A DNA stretch of 64,000 bases from Orobanche coerulescens (taxonomy: Eukaryota > Streptophyta > Magnoliopsida > Lamiales > Orobanchaceae), in contig CM065811.1 of NCBI GenBank assembly GCA_033398695.1, positions 74,032,001-74,096,000 on the forward strand. Direction: 5' to 3'. Below the pieces are notes generated by a model that saw only the letters and a program-made list of their open reading frames with translations, was not told where the DNA came from and made no database searches. This document shows positions 43,108 to 56,073 of the stretch, one piece after another. The position numbers and the translations under genes are program-made. How positions within the stretch are numbered: the first letter of the stretch is position 1; each line of letters begins with the position of its first letter.

Positions 43108-45765
43108 TGTAATATCCGCAATTTCGAATTTCGGCAATTTTCTTTTTTTGGTGTATTTCTCGATTGTAGTGACCCTCGTGTACTTTTCAGCGTGTCCTTC
43201 CTGTCAAACAGTTGAACTGTATTCTTGTTATTGTTGTGCGAAACCGCCGTTTCGGGGTTGCCGCGGATCCATTTCGTGTTATTAGTCCCCAAATATTGAT
43301 TCCCATCATTTTATTCTCTTTCCGGATCATTTTTAGCATTTTGGGACCCAAAAAAAAGGGGTGTGGGCCGCGGCACAAGGTGCGTGCGCCGCGGCACACC
43401 TATCCGGTGCCGCGGCACAAGGCTGGTTAAGGCTGCGCACACTCGTGTGCCTTCGCGACCAAAACCCAATCAGACCGTGGTGCCGCGACACGCGGCCGTG
43501 CTGCACAATGCCAAAACACAGGGGTAAATTTTCCGTGCCGCGCACACTTTGCGTGCCGCTGCACACGGCGGTCAATCGTGCGATTCGTCTTTATTAGACG
43601 AAATCAGCCATTTCCACCTCCATTTTCACTGCGCGAGAGAAGGAGATCCAAGGGGAGAGAACTTCTCAAGCAATCTTCATCCGGGGTCGATTTTCATCAT
43701 TTCCCTTCTGGCCGTGAGGCTCGGGCAATCAATCTAACGCGTGTTCTACGGATCTTAGTTCTTGAATCTCCAAAGGTAACATCTCTAGAACCCTATATTC
43801 GATTAAATTGGGGGTTTTGGGATTTTCTTCCGATTCGTTCCGCTTTTGTTGGTGGATTCATGGTGTATGTGATTAATATTGTTAGTATCTTTAGTTTTCC
43901 TACGATTCATGGATATTTTGTGGATTTTTACGGAATCGAGAGGGTTTGGTTGTGGTCCGCCTCGTTGTTATTTTTCGCATTTAATATACATGAATCGTAG
44001 GCGGGTTTTCGGATGTATTCCATTTCCGTAATCGTTAGAAGTGGTTGTGATTGTGCTATTCAATTGCTAGGTTCATTTTCGGTTCCTCGCGGTCGTGTTT
44101 GATTCTTCCGTTCCGTTCGTTGTCGTCTCCTTTCGTTAGCATCGCGCCCGAAGCTTCCCGCTGAGCCGTATCCGTTCGTGGTTCCGTGCTCGTGGTATCG
44201 AGGCAAGTACCTTGCCCATACTTTTCTCGTTTTATGGATATGATGATCGGTGGTCGTCTTGATGTGTTTGTTTGGTTATTTGAAATGAAATTTCAAAGGA
44301 TTTGATTTGGCCTCGTTAAAGGCTTTCTTTCAAAACGCGTGTGTTTTGTGAACGGTGTTTTGAGAATTGATTATGATTTGATTATTTTGAAAGTTGAAGG
44401 ATTTTATGATGATACTCCTATTGTTTAAATTTATGGAATCGTGCATTCCGTATTTAATCTTGTTATTGTATTTTTGAAGAGTTTGGTAATGGTGTCGAGT
44501 TAATGGCCATCTCTAGTGAGTATTCTTAATGAACTTACATTCTTAGCATGTTAGTATTGCATGAGTAACGTGTGTGTGTGTATGCTCACTGCGGGTTAGA
44601 TCCGACGGGATCTCGGTAGGGCTCCACGAAGCTGTGGAACCGCGAGCTTGCTTTTAACCACTGTGGGTTAGATCCGACGGGGTCTCGGCAGGGATCCACG
44701 AAGCTGTGGGTCCGCGGTTAATTGTGGTGCATTTTGCAAATGTGACTTATTTATGGCATTTCCGAAAATGAGCGCTTTTGAACGGTTTTCATTTGCATGC
44801 ATTGACTAAGTGCGTAAGAGGTAAGTTGTTCGTTTGGCCTACTTGGCTAGGATGGCTCTACAGTATTTTGTTGTTGTGTTAAATCCTTTATTTGTGGATT
44901 TTGATGTTGGGAGACGAACCTTGTGGTCGTTCTTGTGTACTGTGAGTTGATGAGATTTGGGGCTAAAATCCCAATGGTTTTGTAAAAGTCATTTTATGGA
45001 TTGGGGCTAAAATCCCAACATTTTTGTAAAAGTCATTTTACGGATTTGGGGCTAAAATCCCAACGGTTTGGTAAAGGTGATTTTACGGAAAGTAAACTTT
45101 TGGGGCGGTGACCCTTTTGTCTTGTGGATTTTGAAAAGTAGGATTTGATAATCCTAAATGGTTTTCTATTAAAACTCTCGATGGCATTCTAAACCGTCTT
45201 ATAAATTATTTCCATTGGTTTATGGTATTTCGATTTTGAAATGTTTTCTCAAACCCTTGCCTCGAGAAGTACTTTTCGTTTTGTTTGGATCTTTGAGGAA
45301 TCCTGGTTATTGTTATTCGTGGAATGTGAATTGTATGGCTCGTATTTGCACTTTGTATTTGCACTAGCAAAACAGTGGAGTTTTGCTAACCCCTGAGTAT
45401 TCGGGGGGTGGATGTCTATTTTTGCATTCAGGTTTTGGAGCATAACACAGGGTCGGCACGAAGGATGATGAAAGATGAACGATACTAATCACACGAGGAT
45501 CCGTTGATGTCGTATTGGTCTAGTTGTATTTTCTTTTCCGCTGCAGTATCTTTTCCCCGTTGTACGGGAGTTTATTGTACTTTGACCCCTGCGTGGGTAT
45601 ATGTTGTAACTGAGTTGTATATTTTATTGAAAGACCAAATCGGTCTACTGAGTCATTTAGCCTTGAAGGCATTGTCGAGATGTTAAATGTTGTTACCAGC
45701 CTGGTAGATCTTCGAGGAGAGGGTCTACGGCGTGTAATATCCCTGAGTGGATTGGGGGTGTTACA
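43108..45765 (+). repeat. E5 3' LTR
   Basis: Pairs with 37753-40490. It is 80 bp shorter, largely because of a smaller palindrome array (43370-43565, about five recognisable sites). The remainder is nearly identical. Confidence 0.93.
43370..43565 (+). repeat. TGCCGCGGCA palindrome array, E5 3' LTR (reduced)
   Basis: Three intact sites at the start (near 43374, 43389, 43407), then decayed ones (GTGCCGCGACAC, CGTGCCGCGCAC). Compared with the 5' LTR, about 60 bp between two palindromes is missing, as expected for recombination or slippage between repeats. Confidence 0.82.
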
Positions 45766-45770
45766 ACAAA

Positions 45771-47465
45771 ACTCCTTCTTGTTCATACTTGTAAATTCGT
45801 AGAAAACAATTTACCGATTATTATCGTGAATAATCACATTCCAAATTATCCGAAATCCTTCCAAAATCATAACATGTAACTCAAGAGTTCTTTAAGAACA
45901 CGAATTATCCAAATTCACGTTCATAATCCATAAAACAACATAACCCGATGTTTTCTAACATCTAAACAACCCTTATTCACAATTCAAGGTGTATATAATC
46001 ATGTCCTTCAACATATACTTCTCATAACATCATGAATCGCAACAAACCACCAAGAACATCGAGAATACTACGATTCCATAATCATAACAAAATAATCGAA
46101 TCATTTGGCCACCAATTCATTATCTTCCTTTAACAAAATTCCCATAATTACCAAGAATCATCACAACAATATCATTTCAACCATCATTCATACGAAAACG
46201 TGTAGAATTTTCCAAGTTCTACTCATTGAGACATTTCATCGAACACTTTGAAGGCATAGTCCAATTCAATCGATTATTCAAAGAAATACTCGAATCCGAT
46301 CCACAAAACTTCAAGAACAACGAATAATCTCAAGAATACAACAAGATTCCATCAATAACTGAGTTAAAACGAATCAAATCGCCAAGACATCAAGAAACTT
46401 CAAAAATATCCAAAACCAAGTGTTTAGGTGTTCTTACCTTCGATCCGGTGGAAGATGATGTTAATCCATGATTCCAACTTCCAAAACATGTTGCTAGATG
46501 ATGATATTACTCAAATCCATCCACTTTGATGAAGAAATCGCCAAAAACGAAGAGAAAACATGAAAATGGCGGATGACTCGGTCTGTGCCTTTAAATAGGC
46601 GGAACTCGCAAGACGTTACGCACGTAATCGCCACGCCTTACGTACGTAATCGCCATGGCACGCTCTTTGCCGATTCGCCGGAACCCTTACGTACGTAATC
46701 GGCGGTGGCTTACGACGTAATCGCCCTTACGGCCAGAATCGCCACCGCCTTACGACGTAATCGGCGATCCTAGCCCCGAGTCATCGCCGACCGTGATCGG
46801 CCACCCCCACGAATCACCGCCGACCATGCTCGCCATTCCAACGAGTCACGACCGCCATGCTCGCCATCCAGGTCATCTCGCCACGACTCGACCGGCTACT
46901 CCGTAACGCACGTAACACTTAATCCGTTGCGTTTAATACGTGCGTTGACTTGCTACAAGATAATACTGACATGCATACGTAATACACCCTCGTATAACGA
47001 CGTAACTCCGTCCGTTGACTCACTGTCCCACATCTGCGCCGAAAGCCGCCGACCATGGGCCCCACTGCCCGATTCCTCTTGTTACGTACGTTATGTACAC
47101 TATATAACGACGTAAGCTAACACATTTTACGTACGTAAGCTCCAAGGCTTAACGTACGTAATGGCTTTTATACTTAGCAAAATCCAATCGTTTCGTCCGA
47201 CGCCTCGACGTACAAAATACAAACATACGGCATCTTGAATACACATACCGAATCCAAAAATATTCTCATACGGTATACCCGATATCCAAATCTGCTTAAC
47301 ACGATACAACATATCCCGAATATATCTCATACCAAAAACGATAATCACACCAAAGATAGTCTCGGTTCTCAATTTATTTTATCCATACCGTATAGATACC
47401 AAACCATACAAGATATCTCGGATAAAATAACGCGAAAAATTTATCTTGAAAATCGTGGTATTACA
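45771..47465 (-). repeat. E4 3' LTR, inner part
   Basis: Continues the E4 LTR after E5 and aligns with 50695-52395. The TTACGTACGTAA array is at 46613-47165 and TTTAAATA at 46590-46597. It starts TGTAATACC on the minus strand at 47465. Confidence 0.92.
46613..47165 (-). repeat. TTACGTACGTAA palindrome array, E4 3' LTR
   Basis: About 14 sites including TTACGTACGTAA, TTACGCACGTAA and shortened TTACGACGTAA forms, interspersed with AATCGCC spacers. It lies immediately upstream (sense) of a TATTTAAA box. Confidence 0.85.
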
Positions 47466-47845
47466 TACTACCCTTAAAATAAGTTTCGTCCTCGAAACTT
47501 GCAACTGTCGCCAACAATGATAAGTCCAAAATTTTCCAACTCATCACAAAAACAATCAAGCGTCGCCACAAGCGAAATAACCAAACCAATATACTTACAG
47601 TGCGTGAAGCCGATGATCTCCGTGATACTAGCACACGACTCCCATACGAAGTCTCAACACAACCAACGCACACCAATATCACAAATAGCGCTTTGAAAAG
47701 AATCTCGAAAATTTTGGAAACTCCAAAATCGATACGACTCAAAAGTCGAAAAACTCATTTTCAAAAGCCACGCTACTACTGCACCGGTAGAGCCACATAA
47801 CACACACGCCCGGGTTTCACAAAACCTGTGCTCGATACCATCTTC
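47466..47845 (-). other. E4 internal region (380 bp)
   Basis: On the minus strand it begins with GAAGA, then primer site TGGTATCGAGC (47832-47842), and ends with AAGTTTCG-AGGA-CGAAACTT and TTTTAAGGGTAGTA, the polypurine tract. There is no coding capacity in between. It has the two priming sites for reverse transcription; a packaging signal, if needed, must lie here or in the LTR. Confidence 0.85.
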
Positions 47846-50800
47846 TGTAACACCCCAAAACCATCCGGATATTACAGCCGTGGTCCTGCTAGGAACCCAC
47901 TGTGCTAAAAACCGTTTACAAAACTAATTCAAAAACGCCAAAAGGTGATGACGGTAATGTTTTAAATACTCAAATATTTTCAAAAGCATAATTTTGAAAT
48001 ACCGTCATAAAATACCATTTGAAAATACAAGGCGAAGTGCCAAATCTCGATAGTTCAAAATGTACGTTAAGACACCGCTTAAACGTACCGATAAAATAGT
48101 TTAGGAAAAGGTTTAACGAAATAACCCAAGTTCGCAAAGTGCCAAAAGGGCCATTTAAAATACACACACGCAGCGGATAAATGCAGTTCAAAATACACAT
48201 TTGCAGCGGAAATGAATAACTAGAAAAGAAATACTCGATACTCCAAAACATGCCACCGCCAGTATCACATCGGGAAGCTCATCCCTTCATGACCGCTACT
48301 AGCTCGATCTCCAAGTACCTAAAAATAAAGCCCACGACGGGGTCAGCCACAATACTCAATAATGATACCGATCACATGATCATAAATAATTACATACCAA
48401 TGTAATAACACTATAAGAATACTACCAACGTAATCTTACCATTATAACCTTACCAATCCATAATAATCCAATCCTTACCATATTCCACACTTCGTATTCT
48501 CAAATGACGAAATGAATTCAACAACAATCATCTCTACTGTATTCCAAAAATACCGACAATCCTCAAAACATCATCATAACTCATAAGTGTGGGAATAATC
48601 CAATCTGTGTCAAATCCTGTCCGTCGGATTACACAATCAAATCTTAACATGTATAGACCAATAATACACAACATATCTGTAGATCAACTACCACATGATA
48701 ATGATAACAAATCCTGAAACATCGACATATAGTCCGAATGCTCATACGATCAATAACAATGATCAACCAATACATCACTGAGAATATCATCGACATTATA
48801 GCTCCAATATGACCAACGAAGGATCACGATAACTGAGAATACCATCAACATGATAACTCCGACACGATCAACAAAGGATCAACAATAATCGAGAATACCA
48901 TCAACAAGATAAACTCCAAATGATCAACAAAAGACCAATAATAACTGAGAATACCATCAACAAGGTAAACTCCAAATGATCAACAATAATGGATCTCAAA
49001 GAAATAACTCGATCGCCGAACATACCCTCGGGCGTATGAACAACCAAATACAAACCGTCGAACATACCCAACCATAAAATGGAGGATGAACGACCAAACA
49101 ATATGGCTCAAAGATGGAAATCATAGTACGCCCGATCCGAATATGTGTCGGTGCACATGTCCACCCCGTATACGGAATCCGTGATATACGTGGGACAATG
49201 TACCTAATTAGCCTCAACGAACTACGCCTCGTGCACATTTTCACGGAAAATATTCACGCATGACTATATATGTGCCCGACTAAAAATCCTACACAATATT
49301 CAATCGGAACGCAGATATGACTCCAGATATGTCACGATGCAACATGACAACGAAACTCAAAGAAACACATATCCAATAAGGATCAAAAGACTCACCGAAG
49401 AGAACAACAATAGTCGACAATGAAAAGTCGACACGACTAATCAATATCCAAAACATCAATCCTGGGATAACCATCACCAAATGAATGACCAATTCGTCTT
49501 CGATCTCAATAAAATAGTCCTGAGATCTACATCCCTCAACTATTAAACGTTTCGATAATCACTACACGAAACCTCAACATATACAACAACTCAACATACT
49601 AATTATCCACATGATTGAACAAATACTTAGATTACCTCAAAGCCGAGGACCATATCCATCAACATCCCCAATGAGACGATCAACACAACCATTAATACCA
49701 ACAATAGTCCTTTCTAACAACATTGCTATATGAATTATAAATGAAATGAAAACGAAACCATTCATCAAATATTATAAATCGAACAAGTATAAACTTGCCT
49801 CGATACCGATACCACGTTGCATTAATATCCATTGCCTTTGTCTACGAGCTCCTCAGCCCCGACCAAAAGCAATCTACAAACTCTTCGACTTCAACCGCAA
49901 CACAACGGTCATAATCCACGATCAAAACATCACAACCTATTGAAGTAATCAATCAACAACAATCCGATAACAATCAATAACCGACATACTCAACCAACAA
50001 ACTCAACGGTTCAACGAAACCTCGATCATATACATAATACCAAATAATCCAACTCAACAAATACGAACCCATATCCACGATACAAGTCGTAACTCGATGA
50101 TCACAAATAACAATCAATAACCGATCAACAAACGCAACGGTTCTACAATATCCCGATTAAACACATATCCAAACAACCCGAACCAATCAAACACGAATTC
50201 AAAACCCCAATACGATTCCAAAATCCGAAGATCATATCAATAATCAATTTAAACCAACAAGGGTCTAACATTACCGATTCCAAATTCAGTCTTAAAAACA
50301 ATTACAAGTTTCCTCCTTGTATAATCATAATAAAATCCAATTACCGGTTATCATCATCAATCCGGACGATCCGATTAATTCAACATCACAGATAACCATA
50401 TTCCAAAGGTTTCAAATAATTCCATTATCCGAGTTGAACACTTGTTAAATACTTATGAATTCTCAAACTCAAAAGTGAATCATAAACTTATCAAATCCGA
50501 AATCATATTCGTATTCCTATACGAATATTGTACCAAAACACATAACTTAGTTCTAGATATGAATATTCCATATTCATATATAAAACACCAACACCTTAAA
50601 ACGTATTCATCAAATCAATGATCAATTCATCTCGACATTAAGGATTTTTTAACATATTCGATTCCAACTTCAACTCCAAATACGAAGACAAAACTCCTTC
50701 TTGTTCATACTTGTAAATTCGTAGAAAACAATTTACCGATTATTATCGTGAATAATCACATTCCAAATTATCCGAAATCCTTCCAAAATCATAACATGTA

Positions 50801-52395
50801 ACTCAAGAGTTCTTTAAGAACACGAATTATCCGAATTCACGTTCATAATCCATAAAACAACATAACCCGATGTTTTCTAACATCTAAACAACCCTTATTC
50901 ACAATTCAAGGTGTATATAATCATGTCCTTCAACATATACTTCTCATAACATCATGAATCGCAACAAACCACCAAGAACATCGAGAATACTACGATTCCA
51001 TAATCATAACAAAATAATCGAATCATTTGACCACCAATTCATTATCTTCCTTTAACAAAATTCCCATAATTACCAAGAATCATCACAACAATATCATTTC
51101 AACCATCATTCATACGAAAACGTGTAGAATTTTCCAAGTTCTACTCATTGAGACATTTCATCGAACACTTTGAAGGCATAGTCCAATTCAATCGATTATT
51201 CAAAGAAATACTCGAATCCGATCCACAAAACTTCAAGAACAACGAATAATCTCAAGAATACAACAAGATTCCATCAATAATCTGAGTTAAAACGAATCAA
51301 ATCGGCCAAGACATCAAGAAACTTCAAAAATATCCAAAACCAAGTGTTTATGTGTTCTTACCTTCGATCCGGGTGGAAGATGATGTTAATCCATGATTCC
51401 AACTTCCAAAACATGTTGCTAGATGATGATATTACTCAAATCCATCCACTTTGATGAAGAAATCGCCAAAAAACGAAGAGAAAACATGAAAATGGCGGAT
51501 GACTCGGTCTGTGCCTTTAAATAGGCGGAACTCGCAAGACGTTACGCACGTAATCGCCACCGCCAGACGCACGTAATCGCCATGGCTTGCTCATCGCCCG
51601 ATTCTGCGGAACCCTTACGTACGTAATCGGCACCGCTTACGACGTAATCGCCCTTACGGCCAGAATCGCCACCGCTTACGACGTAATCGCCGCCCCAGCC
51701 CCTGGCCGAGTCACCGCGACCGTGATCGGCCACCCCCACGAATCACCGCCGACCATGCTCGCCATTCCAACGAGTCACGGCCGCCATGCTCGGCCATCCA
51801 GTCATCTCGCCACGACTCGACCGCTACTCCGTAACGCACGTAACACTTAATCCGTTGCACGTAATACGACGTTGACTTGCTACAAGATAATACTCGTGAC
51901 ACGCACGTAATACACCCCGTATAACGACGTAACTCCGTCCGTTGACTCACTGTCCACATCTCGCGCCAAAGCCGCCGACCACGGGCCCCACTGTCCGATT
52001 CCTCTTGTTACGTACGTTATGTACACTATATAACGACGTAGCTAACACATTTTACGTACGTAAGCTCCAAGGCTTAACGTACGTAATGGCTTTTATACTT
52101 AGCCAAAAATCCAACTGTTCCTGTCCGACTTCTCGACGTACAAAATACAAACATACGGCATACTGAATACACATACTGAATCCAAAAATATTCTCATACG
52201 GTATACCTGATATCCAAATCTGTTTAACCTGATACAACATATCCTGAATATATCCGCTACCAAAAACGATAATCACACCAGTATAGCTGTCTCGGTTCTC
52301 AATTTATTTTATCCATACTGTATAGATACCAAACCATACAGTATATCTCAGATAAAATAACGCGAAAAATTTATACTGAAAATCCGGGTATTACA
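47846..52395 (-). repeat. E4 5' LTR (4,550 bp, intact)
   Basis: From TGTAATACCCGG at 52395 to GGGTGTTACA at 47846 on the minus strand. TATTTAAA at 51516-51523 (sense), array at 51541-52087 upstream of it. The rest is AT-rich, with repeated ATCAACAA-like runs and no gene. Confidence 0.93.
51541..52087 (-). repeat. TTACGTACGTAA palindrome array, E4 5' LTR
   Basis: The same series as 46613-47165, with several single-base and indel differences, while flanking LTR sequence is almost unchanged. Confidence 0.85.
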
Positions 52396-52736
52396 CTAAA
52401 CTTTTAGAAAATTACAAAACGATCCGAAACGACCGAAAACCACGATGCGAAAACGAACAGTTGTGCCAAAGCTCACAACATGACTTACAATAATAAATGA
52501 ACTCGCCCAAAATGCGAAATGACAATTTCGTACAACAAACGCACTGAACGAGCCGACAAGCGGAAAAATCATAACTAAACACAAAATCAAGTATAACCAT
52601 CTCGAAACATGCTCGGATGTCAAAATACGCAGAATTAAATATTCCCAAAATATTAAAACAGTTAGAAGAGAGTTGCTAAAAATGAAAAATACACCAAAAT
52701 GGAAACTACCAAAAATAGAAAAATACGGATATTACC
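52396..52736 (-). repeat. E6 3' LTR, inner part
   Basis: After the E4 duplication CTAAA, it aligns with about 61772-62114 of the E6 5' LTR. On the minus strand it starts GGTAATATCCG, where the intact copy has TGTAATATCCG. 52737-52770 holds the purine tract GATGGGAAGAAG preceded by GTTTTGGGACGAAACTT. Confidence 0.85.
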
Positions 52737-52789
52737 TTCTTCCCATCTAGAAATAAGTTTCGTCCCAAAACTTAAGGGGTAAAAAGTCT

Positions 52790-53650
52790 GGATATTTAGC
52801 GCGCATGCTATCTTCGGTTTCTCAAGTCGCCTCCTCAACGCCATGCCTCGACCACTGAACCTTAACCAATGGAATGGTTTTATTTGGGAGCTGCTTTTTG
52901 CGACGCTCAAGGATCTTCACCGGCCTTTCTTCAAACGTGATATCGTTCGCTACTTCAATATCCTCATAATCGATGATATGACTTGAGTCTGGGACGTACT
53001 TCCTCAACTGAGAAATGTAAAACACACTGTGAACGTGACTAAGGGCTGGAGGTAACGCCAACCGATAAGCCATCTCACCGAATCTGTCTAGAATCTCAAA
53101 CGGCCCAATATATCTCGGGATAAGCTTTCCCTTCTTCCCGAAATGGTAAACCCCTCTCGTCGATGATACCTTGAGTAAAACATGATCTCCTACTTTAAAC
53201 TCCAAGGGTCGGCGACGAACATCAGTATAGAATTTTGTCAACTCTGAGCAGTCAGTCTGTCTCAAATGATACAAATCTTCTCTCTGGTTTCCATCAACAT
53301 ATCTGGCTCCGTTCTCACTAGCTCCGAGGCCACATCCTAACAAAGTGGAGACCTACACCGTCTACCATATAATGCTTCATAAGGTGCCATTTTGATCGAT
53401 GCGTGCCAACTATCATTGTAAGTAAACTCAATCAACGGCAGATGCAACTCCCAATCACTACTCCAGTCTAGGGCACACGCCCGCAACATATCCTCCAATG
53501 TCTTAATCGTCCGCTCCATCCGATCGTCTGACTGCGGATGAAAAGATGTACTCAACCTCAATTCGGTACCCAAAGCATGATGGACCGACTGCCAAAAATA
53601 CGAGATGAAACGACCATCCCGATCAGATACTATAGTCTTAGGTGTACCAT
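52790..53650 (-). pseudogene. E6 integrase, downstream part
   Basis: The catalytic core resumes at [14 protein letters not shown] (second Asp) and ERTIKTLEDML (Glu), followed by ALYGRRCRSPLC. After a frame change at about 53340 come FEVGD-type text, GPFEILDRFGEMAYRL, YISQLRKYVP and VQWSRHGVEEAT (52822-53343). TGA replaces the Trp of the chromodomain-like TWE motif. The CACTA element enters at 53651. Confidence 0.87.
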
Positions 53651-54059
53651 CACTACGCCATAGATGACCTACGACAACGGATTTTGTTAGTGTTGCGCTC
53701 AAAAATGTTGTAGTAGCTCTAAAAATTTTACCTGTTGCAACATTGCTTTTTTGATGTTGCTGTATATGTTTACAAAGTGTTGCCTTAGTAGCAAAGTGTT
53801 ACATGCTATAACATTTTATGACACAGTGTTGCCGTAGATGTACTATTTAAAAAAAAACTTCATTTTTTATGTAAAATTAAAATTAAATAATCTTTTACTT
53901 GAGAACTAATTAATTTTGATTGAAGTGGAGTATGACATTTATTCAGAAGTAATACTTTTTAATCAGATTTGATATGAACAAATTAAAAAAACTATAATAT
54001 TAATAAAATTATAAAATTAAAAATTACAATACATACATATTATTTTATGAATTATATTA

Positions 54060-55430
54060 TATCAAATGTGGAATATATTTAATATTAATATATTTTGTTA
54101 TATATTAATATTAAAAATTATATTACATTATATATTAAAAATTATAATATATATACATATTATTTTATGAATTATATTATATAAAATGCGGAATATATTG
54201 AATATTAATATATTTTGTTATATATTAATATTAAAAATTATATTACATTATATATTTAAAATTATAATACAAACATATTATTTTATGAATTATATTATAT
54301 TAAATGTGCAATATATTGAATATTAATATATTTTGTTATATATTAATATTAAAAATTATATTACATTATATATTAAATATTATAATACATACATATTATT
54401 TTATGAATTATATTATATCAAATGTGGAATATATTGAATATTAATATATTTTGTTATATATTAATATTAAAAATTATATTACATTTATATTAAAAATTAT
54501 AATATATACATATTATTTTATGAATTATATTATATTAAATGTGGAATATATTGAATATTAATATATTTTGTTATATATTAATATTAAAAATTATATTACA
54601 TTATATATTAAAAATTATAATACATACATATTATTTTATGAATTATATTATATTAAATGTGCAATATATTGAATATTAATATATTTTGTTATATATTAAT
54701 ATTAAAAATTATATTACTTTATATATTAAAAATTATAATACATACATATTATTTTATGAATTATATTATATCAAATGTGGAATATATTGAATATTAATAT
54801 ATTTTGTTATATATTAATATTAAAAATTATATTACATTATATATTAAAAATTATAATATATAGATATTATTTTATGAATTATATTATATCAAATGTGGAA
54901 TATATTGAATATTAATATATTTTGTTATATATTAATATTAAAATTTATAATACATTTTATATTAAAAATTATAATATATACATATTATTTTATGAATTAT
55001 ATTATATCAAATGTGGAATATATTGAATATTAATATATTTTGTTATATATTAATATTAAAAATTATATTACATTATATATTAAAAATTATAATACATACA
55101 TATTATTTTATGAATTATATTATATTAAATGTGCAATATATTGAATATTAATATATTTTGTTATATATTAATATTAAAAATTATATTACATTATATATTA
55201 AAAATTATAATACATACATATTATTTTATGAATTATATTATATCAAATATGGAATATATTGAATATTAATATATTTTGTTATATATTAATATTAAAAATT
55301 ATATTACATTATATATTAAAAATTATAATATATACATATTGTTTTATGAGTTATATTATATCAAATGTGGAATATATTGAATATTAATATATTTTGTTAT
55401 ATATTAATATTAAAAATTATATTAAATTAT
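54060..55430. repeat. 118-bp AT-rich satellite array inside CACTA element
   Basis: About 12 tandem units with period 116-120 bp. Each contains GAATATATTGAATATTAATA followed by TATTTTG, a TATATTAATATTAAAAATT segment and TATTATTTTATGAATTAT. Unit starts fall near 54070, 54190, 54309, 54427, 54543, 54662, 54779, 54897, 55015, 55133, 55251 and 55369. The units are very similar, so expansion was recent. Variants GTGG/GTGC AATAT alternate among units, hinting at a higher-order pattern. Confidence 0.92.
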
Positions 55431-55552
55431 ATATTAAAATATTTTGTTAAATATTAATATATTTTGAAAATAATTCTGAAAATATTAACAAACATATACA
55501 TATATATATGGTTTATTGTACACTTATATAATATAAATCAATATTAGAACAA

Positions 55553-55735
55553 CAAATGACTTTGGCTCACTGGTTTGATACCCACCTCCATCTCATTGAG
55601 GTCACAGGTTCAAATCCCGTGAGTAGCGGAAATGCACATTTATACATATTAGTCGCGTGGGGGTGGGTGGTGGGCGGGTTTGGGCGCCCGGGGCGGGTGC
55701 GGACTTGGCGGGAATATAATATATTTTTTAAAAAA
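55553..55735 (+). mobile_element. SINE-like tRNA-derived insert
   Basis: The A-box-like TGGCTCACTGG (55563-55573) and a perfect B box GGTTCAAATCC (55607-55617) form an RNA polymerase III internal promoter at tRNA-like spacing. A GC-rich body (GTGGGGGTGGGTGG-type) and an A/T tail follow. The GC content contrasts sharply with the surrounding satellite. It does not fold as a full tRNA as far as I can see. No clear target duplication was found. Confidence 0.55.
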
Positions 55736-56073
55736 ATAATATATTAAAAAAATAATTTCAATTTATTAAAAAAATTATTTAAAAAATAAATAAATTTAGT
55801 AGTGCCCCCTACTTTTACAGAAAATTGGCCTCTGCTGCAACACTTGTTTAATGTTGCTGTAGATTATAGGTAACGATGCCTTGCAGTCTTATGGTAACAA
55901 AAGGAGTGGTATTGCAGTAGGTGACATAAGTGTTGCTATAGGGACCTACGGCAGCGGTGAAAAGTGCAACACCAAAAAAGTGTTGCCGTTTTGATTTTCT
56001 TGTCTACAGCAATGATTTTTTTGGTTCTTGCAATATTTTGTAGGAGTTGCCGTAGGCCATCTATGGCGTAGTG

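Larger units (their letters stand above)
37753..45765 (+). mobile_element. E5: non-coding LTR element nested in E4 LTR
   Basis: A complete 8,013-bp element with ACAAA on both sides (37748-37752, 45766-45770). LTRs are 2,738 and 2,658 bp; the interior is 2.6 kb without gag or pol. Its LTRs are homologous to those of E3 except in the promoter block. It probably used enzymes of an E3-like autonomous relative. Confidence 0.92.
34895..52395 (-). mobile_element. E4: LTR element with giant LTRs and 380-bp interior
   Basis: Bounded by TGTAACACCC and GGGTATTACA, with CTAAA duplicated (34890-34894, 52396-52400). Without the nested E5 it is about 9.5 kb. The 5' LTR is 4,550 bp and the 3' LTR totals 4,553 bp after removing the E5 duplication. 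Only 380 bp separate them, holding a primer site and a polypurine tract. No protein is encoded. The close LTR similarity indicates fairly recent movement with borrowed enzymes. Confidence 0.9.
53651..56073. mobile_element. Non-autonomous CACTA (En/Spm-type) transposon
   Basis: A 2,423-bp element beginning CACTACGCCATAGATG and ending with its inverted copy; the 28-bp terminal repeats agree at 26 positions (53651-53678, 56046-56073). CAT is duplicated at 53648-53650 and 56074-56076. Removing the element rejoins the E6 integrase reading LHGTPK. Subterminal repeats of GTTGC(T/C)GTAG type cluster at both ends, as expected for transposase binding. No transposase gene is present; the interior is a 118-bp satellite plus a SINE-like insert. 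Confidence 0.93.

Noticed and set aside
54060..55430. AT-rich tandem repeat as a centromeric satellite block
   Set aside because: Only about 12 units, enclosed by CACTA terminal repeats and a target duplication, so it travels inside a transposon.
55553..55735. Functional tRNA gene
   Set aside because: A and B boxes are present but I could not fit acceptor and anticodon stems; it fits a SINE head better.
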